This document shows positions 41,475 to 50,650 of a DNA stretch of 64,000 bases, in pieces (the first letter of the stretch is position 1; the number at the start of each line of letters is the position of its first letter). The notes beneath the pieces are model-generated. The model was given only the letters and a program-made list of their open reading frames with translations, was not told the origin of the DNA and ran no database searches. A program made the position numbers and the translations under genes. The DNA lies in contig OX485806.1 in NCBI GenBank assembly GCA_950295325.1, positions 28,148,001 to 28,212,000 of the forward strand. Reading direction: 5' to 3'. This stretch comes from Polytrichum commune. Lineage: Eukaryota; Streptophyta; Polytrichopsida; Polytrichales; Polytrichaceae.

Positions 41475-43784
41475 TCAATATTTCCATTCGGTATGAGAAA
41501 TTTTCTCATAAACTTTAATTATTTTAGGGACTTCTTCCGTGCCCAAATTCATTTCCTTACACACGTCCTTAGAAACATAGCTTTTGATTGGAGTGGAAGA
41601 TGAAAACATAGCATCTTCCCAATCCTCTTCAGAAGCAGGTGGTAGTGGTTCGGGTTTCTTACGAACCGTGGATTGTTTTCTACCCAAAGGTTGGGGTGGA
41701 TGGTCTGTTTTGGGAGCTATAGTAGTGACAATATTACACACAGATTTTTGCCACTGGAGGATGGCATCATCCGAATCTCCATCCTCCAATGGAAAATAAT
41801 ATTCTCCCATGCCTAATGAAATTGGACCGGAATGACTCTTAACATTATGTATGGGTTCGCTAAGTGCGTAGTCAGTTTCCGAATCGGATCCATCCGATGA
41901 AAATTCCGTACCATCGTCTTGGGTTTCCCCTTGGTATTTGGTAGGAAATAGAGGTAAAATCATTTTCTCCGAACCACGTCCTAAGGTTAAGGTTCCTTTG
42001 CCCCAATCTTCTTTGGCTTGGGCAAGAATTAACCATGGACGTCCTAGAATGCCAGGTATTGGTTGCACGGCATCCGAGGTTCGGAAAACAATGAAGTCAA
42101 TCTTATATTCTTTCCCGGCCACTATTACTGACACTTGGGGAAGTTCTCCCAATGGTTTAGCACGGGTGTGGTCCGCCATTTTTAATATAATGGGTGTGGG
42201 GATCATTTTAGTTATTCCCAATTCATTTAAGGTTTCCACACTCATTAGGTTAACACTTGACCCTGTATCAACCTGGAACCCGGGTATTAATACCCCATCA
42301 ATAATGACATCCACCGCAGGAGCTCCGGGATCCTTACTTAGTGTGACGTCATGTATATCCACCGTCTTTGGTTTCTTTCTGATCATAGACGAACTTAACT
42401 TACTCCTACAATGGGGTGCTATCGCTAGCAATTGCCTCATAGTAATTTGGGGTTTTATATTATCCAAATCATTTATAATGTCATAGTGTTGAAGCCCGCT
42501 AGCTAATTCCATCACTCGTGTCCGTTGAGACGAGGATTTCCGATGAGCACTTCCGGAATTCAACACACTGTAACTAGGTATCCTAATCGGTGGATGATTG
42601 ATCCGTGTCACAGTGGTAGGTAATTTAGTAGTTCGATTCATATGAGGAACTGCTACCGGTTGTGGTTGAAGATTTTGGGTAGGCACCGGTACAGGCTGTA
42701 CTACCTTTGTAGGTGGTAACGTCTGGGTCGGAATACTTCCTTGTTGTGAACTTCCAGGGGTGATGGGGTTCTGCAAATTAGAGTTATTGGTGTCTAAATT
42801 TATGGGGGAGTCATAACCAAGACTTTTATCGTCACTATTGTCATCCGGTACCGGCAGTGGTTCAACTATCCGTTTTGACCGAGTAGTGACGGCATTGACT
42901 TTGGATTCAGGATATGAGGAGTGCTGGTAGATGGTATGTTGAATGTGATTCACATTTCTGGACCCGCCGTCCCCATCCTCCTGAATACGGACATGTTTGC
43001 CTTTCTTCCAGTCCCTATCATTAGGTTGGAAATCCTTTTTAGGTTCGGGGCACTCATCCGTAGGATGTCCTGCCGTTTTACACTTTCCACATAGGGGAAC
43101 ATAGTCTTGGGACTTTTTTGGGTTAGGACATTCATTAGCATAATGTCCCAACTCTTGACACCTATAACATACGGGTATTTTCCTTTTATCATTGGAGTTA
43201 GAATTGTAATTTCGCATATTGTTATTATAAGGAGGCCCGTCCCAGTTGGGTGGACCGTTGGTTCTACCCCAACTAGGTCGGTTAGGGAAATTGATCGGGA
43301 CCGGCCGTTTATTAAAATTCCTTCGAGGATTATAATTGGCATTTGGGCCTGGCCCGGTTCTCTCTTCTTGCCATGGTCGACTCCGATTATCGTCAACTTG
43401 ATTAACCGGGTGTTGGGGTCTTAAATTCCAACAGTCGCTCACCGAGTGGCTACCCCCACAATAAGTGCATTTGATTCGTATGCCTTGGGGTGTAGGACAC
43501 TCATTAGCCACATGACCATGCCCTTTACAATTAGTGCACCATACATTTGTACGCTCATTGGTAACTTGAGGTCGTTTTGGTGCACCTTTCATGACCTTGA
43601 CCGACAATTCGGTCAATTGTTTGGTTAAGTTCATGATAGCATCTTCATGTTTAGCTATAGTGGGGTCATGGGTAGAGGACGTCATCCCAGGCGGTTTAGG
43701 AAATATAGGGGTGGTGAAAGTGGTGGAAGGATGAACATCCGTTATATAGTGTTGATTTTGATTAGTTATGGGGAAGGTTCCCAT
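41475..43784 (-). CDS. Gag C-terminus (four zinc knuckles) and aspartic protease
   Basis: 769 residues from the first Met; the frame is open up to 43970, where it overlaps the gag frame by 127 nt. Zinc knuckles: CTNCKGHGHVANEC, CTYCGGSHSVSDC (spacing shortened by one), CYRCQELGHYANEC and CGKCKTAGHPTDEC. A Pro/Thr/Gln-rich linker follows. Retropepsin: VDTGSSVNLM, then GILGRPWL near the end of the fold. The frame ends ...EWKY at a TGA, in the same frame as pol. Four knuckles are more than the one or two usual in gypsy gag. This is the continuation of gag in the -1 frame, not a separate protein. Confidence 0.9.
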   Translation of the reverse strand: MGTFPITNQNQHYITDVHPSTTFTTPIFPKPPGMTSSTHDPTIAKHEDAIMNLTKQLTELSVKVMKGAPKRPQVTNERTNVWCTNCKGHGHVANECPTPQGIRIKCTYCGGSHSVSDCWNLRPQHPVNQVDDNRSRPWQEERTGPGPNANYNPRRNFNKRPVPINFPNRPSWGRTNGPPNWDGPPYNNNMRNYNSNSNDKRKIPVCYRCQELGHYANECPNPKKSQDYVPLCGKCKTAGHPTDECPEPKKDFQPNDRDWKKGKHVRIQEDGDGGSRNVNHIQHTIYQHSSYPESKVNAVTTRSKRIVEPLPVPDDNSDDKSLGYDSPINLDTNNSNLQNPITPGSSQQGSIPTQTLPPTKVVQPVPVPTQNLQPQPVAVPHMNRTTKLPTTVTRINHPPIRIPSYSVLNSGSAHRKSSSQRTRVMELASGLQHYDIINDLDNIKPQITMRQLLAIAPHCRSKLSSSMIRKKPKTVDIHDVTLSKDPGAPAVDVIIDGVLIPGFQVDTGSSVNLMSVETLNELGITKMIPTPIILKMADHTRAKPLGELPQVSVIVAGKEYKIDFIVFRTSDAVQPIPGILGRPWLILAQAKEDWGKGTLTLGRGSEKMILPLFPTKYQGETQDDGTEFSSDGSDSETDYALSEPIHNVKSHSGPISLGMGEYYFPLEDGDSDDAILQWQKSVCNIVTTIAPKTDHPPQPLGRKQSTVRKKPEPLPPASEEDWEDAMFSSSTPIKSYVSKDVCKEMNLGTEEVPKIIKVYEKISHTEWKY

Positions 43785-43843
43785 ATGGGGAGGTATAGGG
43801 TTATTTGAGTAGGTGTTGTCCGTATAGATGACTAAATCGTCTT

Positions 43844-44368
43844 CTAAACGGCATTCCTCCCAAATTTTGGCTCGAGCATATGCTTGCCCATATGTTGCCG
43901 TACGACCTTCCTCACATACGTTTTCAACTCTATTGGATACAATCCTCCAATAAAAATGCTCATAAGGAAGTTATCCGGTATTTGGTGAACCCCCATACGT
44001 TGCAGGATATCTTGCATCCGCCCGTAATAGCTGTCCACCCGTTCATTTATCCCCATCCTTATGGTTCGTAGTTTTTCTTTTAAACTACTAGCAAAACCTA
44101 AGGGTCGGAAATGATCTAGGAAGGCATTTTTCAATGCATTCCAATCCGCGAATGCGGGTTGTCTTAAATACCACGCGAAGGCATCTTCCTGCAAAGAGGC
44201 GGCAAAGACCTCTTGAAATTTAGCAGGAGGGATGCTATTCGCAGCACATGTTACTTCAAATTTAGCAATATGTGTATCAGGATCAGCACCTGGCCGTCCT
44301 AAGAAATAAGGAATGTGTACTACATTAGTAATACGAGGATTTGGATTAAGTGGTAATGGCTGTGCCAT
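43844..44368 (-). CDS. gag: Gag capsid domain (Retrotrans_gag)
   Basis: Forms the virus-like particle that packages element RNA. From MAQPLPLNP the protein shows the plant retrotransposon capsid core: AFAWYLRQP, ADWNALKNAFLDHFRP, a LKEKLRTIRMGINERVDSYYGR segment and FIGGLYPIELKTYV. The frame is open, without any ATG, back to 44782 and encodes a basic helix and a poly-proline stretch before this Met. That part can only be translated by entry from ORFb (-1 shift) or from a non-AUG codon. Downstream, capsid sequence continues in the -1 frame; this frame ends 20 codons later at 43844. No classical slippery heptamer was seen in the overlap. Confidence 0.85.
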   Translation of the reverse strand: MAQPLPLNPNPRITNVVHIPYFLGRPGADPDTHIAKFEVTCAANSIPPAKFQEVFAASLQEDAFAWYLRQPAFADWNALKNAFLDHFRPLGFASSLKEKLRTIRMGINERVDSYYGRMQDILQRMGVHQIPDNFLMSIFIGGLYPIELKTYVRKVVRQHMGKHMLEPKFGRNAV

Positions 44369-44772
44369 TGGTTGTGGTGGTGGTACCGGAGGTGGTGGTG
44401 GTGGTGGTGGAGATGGTGGTGGTGGTGGCGGAGTTAATAAAACTTGAGAAGATTGTATCGGTTGGTTTTGTGATTCTCCCGAAGTTGAGCCAAAATTTAA
44501 TTGTTGGGGTTTAAGAGGTGATAATATGCCTGTTGAGGTGTTATCCTCGACAGGAATGTGATCTCCCTCGGTTTCTTCACTATCGGTTTGTTCTTGGCGT
44601 AATTTTATGACCGACCTTAACCAACCCCTATTCCTCTCCGCTTTCTTCCTCCGATAGTCTCTTGCTATAGCACGATCCTCTCTAGCCTTATCATTGGCTG
44701 CCTTTCTTACTGAGGCTGTTTGTGCATGAGACTTCGCATGCGCAGGTTCCAGTATGAAAGATGCATATATCT

Positions 44773-45324
44773 TTAATATGCTCTACCCAATTTCTTGGTA
44801 AACCGCTTTCTCCCGTTTAAGCACAGTTTCTCGAAATTAAGAAAGTTTGCGTCTTTAAGAGGAGAATCGGAAAAATCTGGTATGTTTACACTAGCACATG
44901 GATCAAAAGGTCCGTAATTAAAACGGGCCTCATTCTTAGTAAAAAGTCCACCATTCCAACAACCATAACCAAATTTGTTGATTGGAAAATTATCAGCTTT
45001 ATGTTGACTATAAACTAGGAACATAAATCTGAGGTCCACTCTCAATCGTGGATGACCATGGTTAATAATAATTTCGTTAAAACCCTCACCCTGATTCCAT
45101 ATTTTCTCAAAAATCTTTTCTTGAAGGTGATGGGGTAATTTAAGGAAATTAACTCGGAATCCTTTTGGGTAAATAGGGTGGTTTGGTCCAATATGGATAC
45201 CGACTCCCCAAAAGGAAGCCTTATAGAAACGGTATAATGCAGCAAATAAATGGGGACCTTCGTACAACCAACTATCAGAACAATCCGACTCAAGTGGTGT
45301 AGATTCCCATGGCCACATTTTCAA
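44773..45324 (-). CDS. ORFb: second MWPWE protein between primer site and gag
   Basis: 183 residues starting MKMWPWES. Contains DSWLYEGPHLFAALYRFY, LPHHLQEKIFEKIWNQ, many aromatic residues and a basic end (GRKRFTKKLGRAY). It shares with ORFa the MWPWE start, a DSW, and an LP-x2-(I/L)Q-x2-I-x2-K(V/I)W motif, so the two arose by duplication. Its start codon lies inside ORFa (35-nt overlap, other frame), and its stop overlaps the open gag frame by about 8 nt. I recognise no known family. A gag-like matrix role, an RNA-binding role or a silencing-suppressor role are all guesses. Confidence 0.65.
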   Translation of the reverse strand: MKMWPWESTPLESDCSDSWLYEGPHLFAALYRFYKASFWGVGIHIGPNHPIYPKGFRVNFLKLPHHLQEKIFEKIWNQGEGFNEIIINHGHPRLRVDLRFMFLVYSQHKADNFPINKFGYGCWNGGLFTKNEARFNYGPFDPCASVNIPDFSDSPLKDANFLNFEKLCLNGRKRFTKKLGRAY

Positions 45325-45766
45325 TTCTCTTCAATGCTTTGTTAGCCTCCTCAATCAATTCGTTACCTTGAGGTGTTAACAAAACGTTTTCAAGATATTG
45401 ACTCAACATGTAATCTTTTTCAAAAAAATTACTGAAGTCTCTAATTTCGATGTCAGAAGTGCACACAGTTCTATTCTGCCACACTTTGGTAACAATGATT
45501 TGCTGGATGTCCAGAGGTAAGATTTTAATCCGGGCCTCTAGTGGAGATCGAGCAAACACTGTTTTGATTAAGAATCTTTCCCGAGGAAACCGACACCACC
45601 TGTAGAGGTTAGTTTCCCTTGGGATCCTACAATTGTAAATTGGGTCCGATTTTAAACTTAATGGTTCAGTAACTGGTTGTGTTTGGTCGCTTAATTTCAC
45701 AATGAGGGAAAAAATTGCCACCGAACACTGCCACGAATCTTCAAGGCCCGGTTCCCAGGGCCACAT
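45290..45766 (-). CDS. ORFa: first MWPWE protein, just after the primer site
   Basis: 158 residues starting MWPWEPGLEDSWQC. It contains PRETNLYRWCRFPRERFL, ILPLDIQQIIVTKVWQ and an amphipathic end (ELIEEANKALKRIENV). It is the first ORF of the genomic RNA, about 200 nt after the 5' LTR. Related to ORFb (see there). No known family recognised. Confidence 0.65.
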   Translation of the reverse strand: MWPWEPGLEDSWQCSVAIFSLIVKLSDQTQPVTEPLSLKSDPIYNCRIPRETNLYRWCRFPRERFLIKTVFARSPLEARIKILPLDIQQIIVTKVWQNRTVCTSDIEIRDFSNFFEKDYMLSQYLENVLLTPQGNELIEEANKALKRIENVAMGIYTT

Positions 45767-45972
45767 TAATTATGACTTGTAGGTAATCACTAAGGTTATA
45801 TATGGTCATTAGCTTAGCCTAGCTGTGAATGAATTGTAGGAATAGCCCAAGACTTATTTCTCAATTCATGAACTTGACTTCTTCATTCACCAGATATGTC
45901 TTAGTTCAAGCTACAAGTAAATTTGTAATTTCTATCAATACTCAATCTTCTAGATTCTGACGACCGTAGCCT

Positions 45973-45990
45973 TCCCCGGCAGCGGCGCCA
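45973..45990 (-). promoter_or_regulatory. Primer-binding site, tRNA-Asp type
   Basis: On the minus strand TGGCGCCGCTGCCGGGGA begins 3 nt after the 5' LTR. It matches the complement of the 3' end of plant tRNA-Asp (usual form TGGCGCCGTTGCCGGGGA) with one difference. tRNA-Asp priming is typical of Athila-type and some related gypsy elements. Confidence 0.88.
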
Positions 45991-45993
45991 AAA

Positions 45994-48379
45994 TGTAGAT
46001 AGGTTTTTAGATTGGGTTCCAATTAAGAAAACCACACAGGGAAAAAGACTTCTAGAGTGAGCTTTAGGATTGATTCAATTAAGGTTAAGGGTCACTCACA
46101 GCAGTACATGCAATTGATCAGTCACTCCCTCACAACCCACTCTCATCAGTAACATCACTCTTATAATGTGTTTTGTAATTCAGGGAGTCACAGCTCAGCC
46201 ATAGACATTTGAGTACGCCATAGTCTCAGAAACCCAAGGCAAAAACTCCTTGAGGTGAACCATAGTCTCTTCAGTAAAGTAGCCAAGTATCAAAAGGCCA
46301 CACCACAGTTAGTAAGGATATCATGTTCCCAATTGACTCCTCCTATGGTTAAGTGATGGATTTAATTAAATTAGATATAGACCACAGTAATGAATTATTT
46401 CCTTAGTCAGTTTTAGACTTAACACTATCTCAGTGGAATTGAATGCATTAAAATAAATTATTAAAATTAACAAAAGTCTAACGTGTGACAGTAACCTAGT
46501 GACCGAGGCTAGAACCGAACCGAACAGAGCCAGGACCGTAAGAGTCTAATCGCAGGACCATAGTCTACACAGCACGGCCATAGTCTAGTCACCAGTAACA
46601 GTCACAAGTAACCAGTGTCAAGTCACGTCTTATAGAGAGGGCCATAGTCTTAGTATCCAGTAACCAGTAACAAGTAGCCAGTCACTAGTAACCAAGTCAG
46701 CGTCAAGTTCTCGAAGGTGATGCTGGCCACTCCTCCTTTTATGCTTGCCTTTGAGTGCTCCCCCTAACAATATGGGTTAAAGGCGGCTTAGCTCTCCCAC
46801 GCGACTCCTCCTTCGGTCTTCACGCGCGTGCAGCTCCTTCTCTCCTCCTTACAGGAACGGCGATTCCACTTCACAGCTTCGCAGATTCCATTCACCTACC
46901 CCTTCTCAAGGTGGTGACTGTTACTAAAATTTAACACACTCCATTGCCGCAAGCAGTCAGAACTTCATCGAATCCCACTTACTCGGCACTTAATTCATAA
47001 ACAGTTTCCATTAATAAATCATTACTCTGTAGACATAATTTTGCTCCCTGCTTAGAATTACACACCAACTTTGTGCTCTCCGGTGTTTTCTTTCACTCAA
47101 TTAGCAACTTAGCCGAAGTGAGTCTGCTCTCGGGAAATTCGATTTCTAAATTGCTTCTACCCTGAATTCGTTTCGAGTAAGCTCCGCTGTTCTCTCTTTT
47201 GACTGATAAGTTTTCAACACTGAATCCTGATTCGGATAGAGAATCAGATGTCAATCATTCACGACAACTCAACTACATCCATTACCACTCTGAGGGAAAA
47301 GAGGGTTGCTCACAGAATTATGGTCTTACTCTTTAAATGACACACTCCTCTCCTCAGATAGCCAGTCACAAGTAGTTATTTAGTTTGGAATCTCTTCATC
47401 AAGATTACTGAAATTAAGGCATAGAGTTGACCTCGAAGGAATTTCACATTCCTATCTCGCGTCACACATATAAATAATCTCAAGGGATTTATGATGATCA
47501 AAATGCTTCACGCCTTCGATCTCGGACAATCACAAGACAAGGGGAAGAAGAAATCGCTCCTTTCACAGGTTTTCCAGTTCGACTTGCAGTTCTATAAGAA
47601 TTTCCGAAGAGATAACAAATTGTTTCTCCGATGTCCAGCACAACTTCACATCAGGTAGATGAAGACTAATCCAACCAATTCACATGGCCGAATACACACA
47701 TCAAGAATGAACTTCACATTCACTCTATTATGACATGACAAGTTCCCAATTCAGACTTGCATATCAATTACGGGTTTCACACTTCTTTACTCGACTTTCA
47801 ACAATGAAAATTACACAACAATTATCTTACTCCCTTCACATGAGAAAGGTAATACACTGCTTTCCCGATCCTTCACGAACCAGAAAATGACTCTTTGACT
47901 TAATTGATTCACAACAACAACACAAACAACACATCACAATTTCGATTCACTCACACACAGTTGATAAGACAGCTTCACGCTGTAATATTATATTAAGAAG
48001 AGTAAGATGTACATCACAAAGGGCTTCACACCCAAGCGAAAAGCAAAAAACGACAAAGCAAGGGAGGCTCTCTTCTCGAGAGGAACTGCTTTTCTCCTCT
48101 CCCTCTTCTCCTCTATATCCCCTAAATTAACTACCTCGTCTCTTGGAATCAGATTTCATAAGGCTCTTCGACTTGGTCACATGTCTATTGCCCTACCCAA
48201 AAGACTCTTCCTCTTGGGATCTGTTTCATATGAACTAAATGTTTCACCCTTAGCTCATTTCGGATAATTGGTCACTAATGACTTACTTTAACGTCCATTT
48301 CACATTCTGAGTGCCAATATGAATTCACATCCTATCAAAATTCTAAAATGACTATTCTGAGACCAAAAATTGTACCACA
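45994..48379 (-). repeat. 5' LTR, 2386 bp
   Basis: Same length as the 3' LTR and the same sequence in every line compared; all landmarks are offset by exactly 14278. It carries the promoter for the genomic RNA (TATA-like CATAAAAGG on the minus strand near 46740). Confidence 0.95.
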
Positions 48380-48384
48380 GTGGG
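48380..48384 (+). repeat. Target-site duplication, right (GTGGG)
   Basis: Second copy of GTGGG, directly after the right LTR. Confidence 0.93.
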
Positions 48385-49189
48385 GCATCCGGTGGAGATC
48401 GTCAACAAGGCGCACCTCTATGACTGGATGATGGAGTCCGGAGAGCCCGCTTCCGCCAGGCAGATCCTTCCCATCCTCGTGAAGTACTCACGGACGATGA
48501 AGGACCTCCTGGCGGAAATCCAGAGGGTGGTTCCACCAAGCGGAACACCCCGGCGGGTACTCTATCCGGGTCCGCCTGGGTCACCAACCGGAACCCTCTA
48601 TGAGGTAGTTGGTGAAGTGGCCCTGGTGCAGAATCCGCCGACATCTGCAGGACCCAGCCAGCAGGGAGGCGGCTCGCAGCCGGCTAGTTCCGGGAGGGTT
48701 CCGGAACAGGTCCGTTCTCCCCAGGTGAGGAGGAAGAGTACCGGGTCGGTCCGATCCGGGAGAGGCCAGTCCCCGATTCCGCGAAACTCGGATCGATCCC
48801 GGACTCCGGATAGGGCTAGGACGCCGATCCGGCACCAGACTTCTGATTGGGAGGCAACTCCAAGTAGGGGCAAAGCCCTTATGACCCACGCCTCGCCATC
48901 GTCCCCTCATGACTGCCAAATGGTCAGTCCCTTCCCTCCGCCACCCTCAAGGGCGGCCTCCAACAGGGATCCGCGGACGACTTCGATCTCGGGCGGACGG
49001 AATCCGGAGCAGGGCGCCGGAAGCGATCCTTCTCCGGTCCGGAGCCTCCGGATGGGGGCAATTTCCGGAACCCCAGGGACAGTTTCCGGAACACCAGGGA
49101 CCGGGACACCGCGGACCGAGAGAGCAGCGGATTCGGAGGACGAGGTTGCCCCGTCTCCGAACATGAGAAGGATGCTCACGCGGCTGTAG
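48380..49189 (+). pseudogene. 3' part of the interrupted 659-codon ORF
   Basis: 269 codons plus stop, in frame with 30541-31710 when one GTGGG copy is removed. It begins with a helical segment (HPVEIVNKAHLYDWMMES, then ARQILPILVKYSRTMKDLL). The rest is a long Pro/Ser/Arg-rich low-complexity tail with many SP/TP dipeptides (RTPDRARTPIR, SRGKAL), consistent with a disordered, phosphorylatable region. It ends ...NMRRMLTRL. The frame carries no lesion other than the insertion. Confidence 0.6.
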
Positions 49190-50650
49190 AAAGCATCGCC
49201 GGGAGGGGGCTCATCCGCCGTCAGCGGGTTAGGCAGTCACTCAAAGGAGGGATCGGCTCCGAAGAAGCACCGCTCTTCTTAGTTGAGGAGAATAGCTAGT
49301 TTAGTTAGGCAGAGTAGAGTAAGGCAGGTAGGACTTAGGAGTTTTTGAAGATGAGTAATAAAATTTTCCCTTGGGAGTGTCAACAGAAAACCCGGATCTT
49401 GATCCGGGAAATCCGGGAGACCGGGTGTAGTTAGGGTTTTCCTTAGCGGCGGCCGCTTGGGCCGCCGCCTTCAGTTTAGGGGTTTTGAGCCTCTACTTAA
49501 GGCTGAATAAGGAGCTTGAGAAGGGTTCCTTCTCCATTGTTGTATTGTGATTACTCCTACTCCGAATAAATGCCTTTGCTTCTCACTCCTTGACTTCTCT
49601 TGATTGATGTTTGTGTGAATGATCCGGAGATTGTTAGCGGAGGAGAGAGAGAGAGAGCATGAGGGATAGGAGTTCCGGATAGGACATGAGAGAAGAGACC
49701 CGGATCAGATCCGGTTATTGCCTTGTAGATCCTCTCTGAGTGTAGTGGGAGGGAAACCTCACTAATCCGGTGGGTTGGGTAACATCTAGGTGGGATAGCC
49801 GCTGGGAAGATTGGGTGAGATCCGGAAGGGATCCGGACTTACGCCAATCTAATCTTCTGAAGAGGTCCCACCGCCCTTAGACGGACCTATCCGGATGGTA
49901 GTACGGATCGCCCAGTTAGCTCAGATTGAGTAGAATCCAAGGTAGAGGTAGCCGGACAGATCCGTCGAAAGGAGAAGGGAAGGTCCGGATCAGTAAGGAT
50001 TCCGGGTTGGAGGCCACCTCCGGAGTGAAGTAGGAAGAGATCCTCATTGTTCCGGATGACCGGGTAACATCCCAGTGAGACAGTCGTGGGAGATTAGGCA
50101 AAAGTCCGGAAGGGATCCGGACTTTACTGACCTTCCAAATAGGTAGCCTCACTGGTGGACGGGACAATCCGGAAAGTGGTACGGGTCACCCACTCATCCC
50201 GTCGAGTCAGATCTCCGGTCGGAATCCGGACTTCTCTGGTCACTATGGTCCCAAGAAACAATCCGGATCTCTCTGTGTGACCTGCCAAGAGGGATCTGAT
50301 CAATCCGGATTGGTTGTGAGGGAGTTTCCGGATTCCAATCTTATGAAGGACGTCCTCACCGGAAGAAACCACCTATTCTAGAGGGTAGATGTAAAAGGGG
50401 GAGGTAAGTATTATAATAAGGACCTAGAAATACCATCCGGAAAGGCACACTCCGGAAAAAGACTAAGAATGCCCCCAAAGACCAAAAATCTGGAAATTAG
50501 GGTTTCCAGAAATTTGGCTTAGGAAGAGGAAATAGGCAGGTACGGAGAGTTCTAGACCTCCTACACTTCACAAAATCCCTGGACGATACTAGGGTCATCC
50601 GGACAGACCGGATTAGGCACTTAAAACCGCCAATCCGGATATGTTGGTGT
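49190..50650 (+). other. CCGG-rich 3' flank of the interrupted ORF
   Basis: TCCGG or its complement occurs more than twenty times. A GC stem (GCGGCGGC...GCCGCCGC) lies near 49446-49470. TACTTAAGG and GAATAAATG near 49494 and 49564 could be promoter or polyadenylation signals. A roughly 287-bp tandem duplication is visible: GGGTAACATC begins near 49776 and 50063, each followed by AAG(G)GATCCGGACTT and a CCCACTCATCC/CCACCGCCC block. No ORF. The right edge is near 50650, where the composition returns to AT-rich. Confidence 0.5.

Larger units (their letters stand above)
31716..48379 (-). mobile_element. Complete 16.66-kb Ty3/gypsy LTR retrotransposon with extra ORFs
   Basis: Both LTRs are 2386 bp (TG...CA on either strand) with a constant offset of 14278 and no difference in any line compared, so the insertion is recent. 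Minus-strand order: 5' LTR, tRNA-Asp-type primer site, ORFa, ORFb, gag, zinc knuckles plus protease, RT-RNase H-integrase, a 2-kb non-coding gap, an 869-codon ORF, polypurine tract, 3' LTR. Integrase has no chromodomain. The primer type, the integrase end and the extra ORFs fit the Tat/Athila branch of plant gypsy elements. The extra ORFs at both ends, together with such long LTRs, are unusual. The polyprotein is divided by frame changes and one TGA (separate entries). Confidence 0.95.

Noticed and set aside
41938-42486. 182-codon plus-strand ORF
   Set aside because: Antisense shadow of the gag/protease frame, which has zinc-knuckle and retropepsin motifs.
29734-50650. A second LTR pair enclosing the CCGG-rich unit
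   Set aside because: TATA- and polyadenylation-like words occur on both sides, but the 5' and 3' flanks do not align with each other as LTRs.
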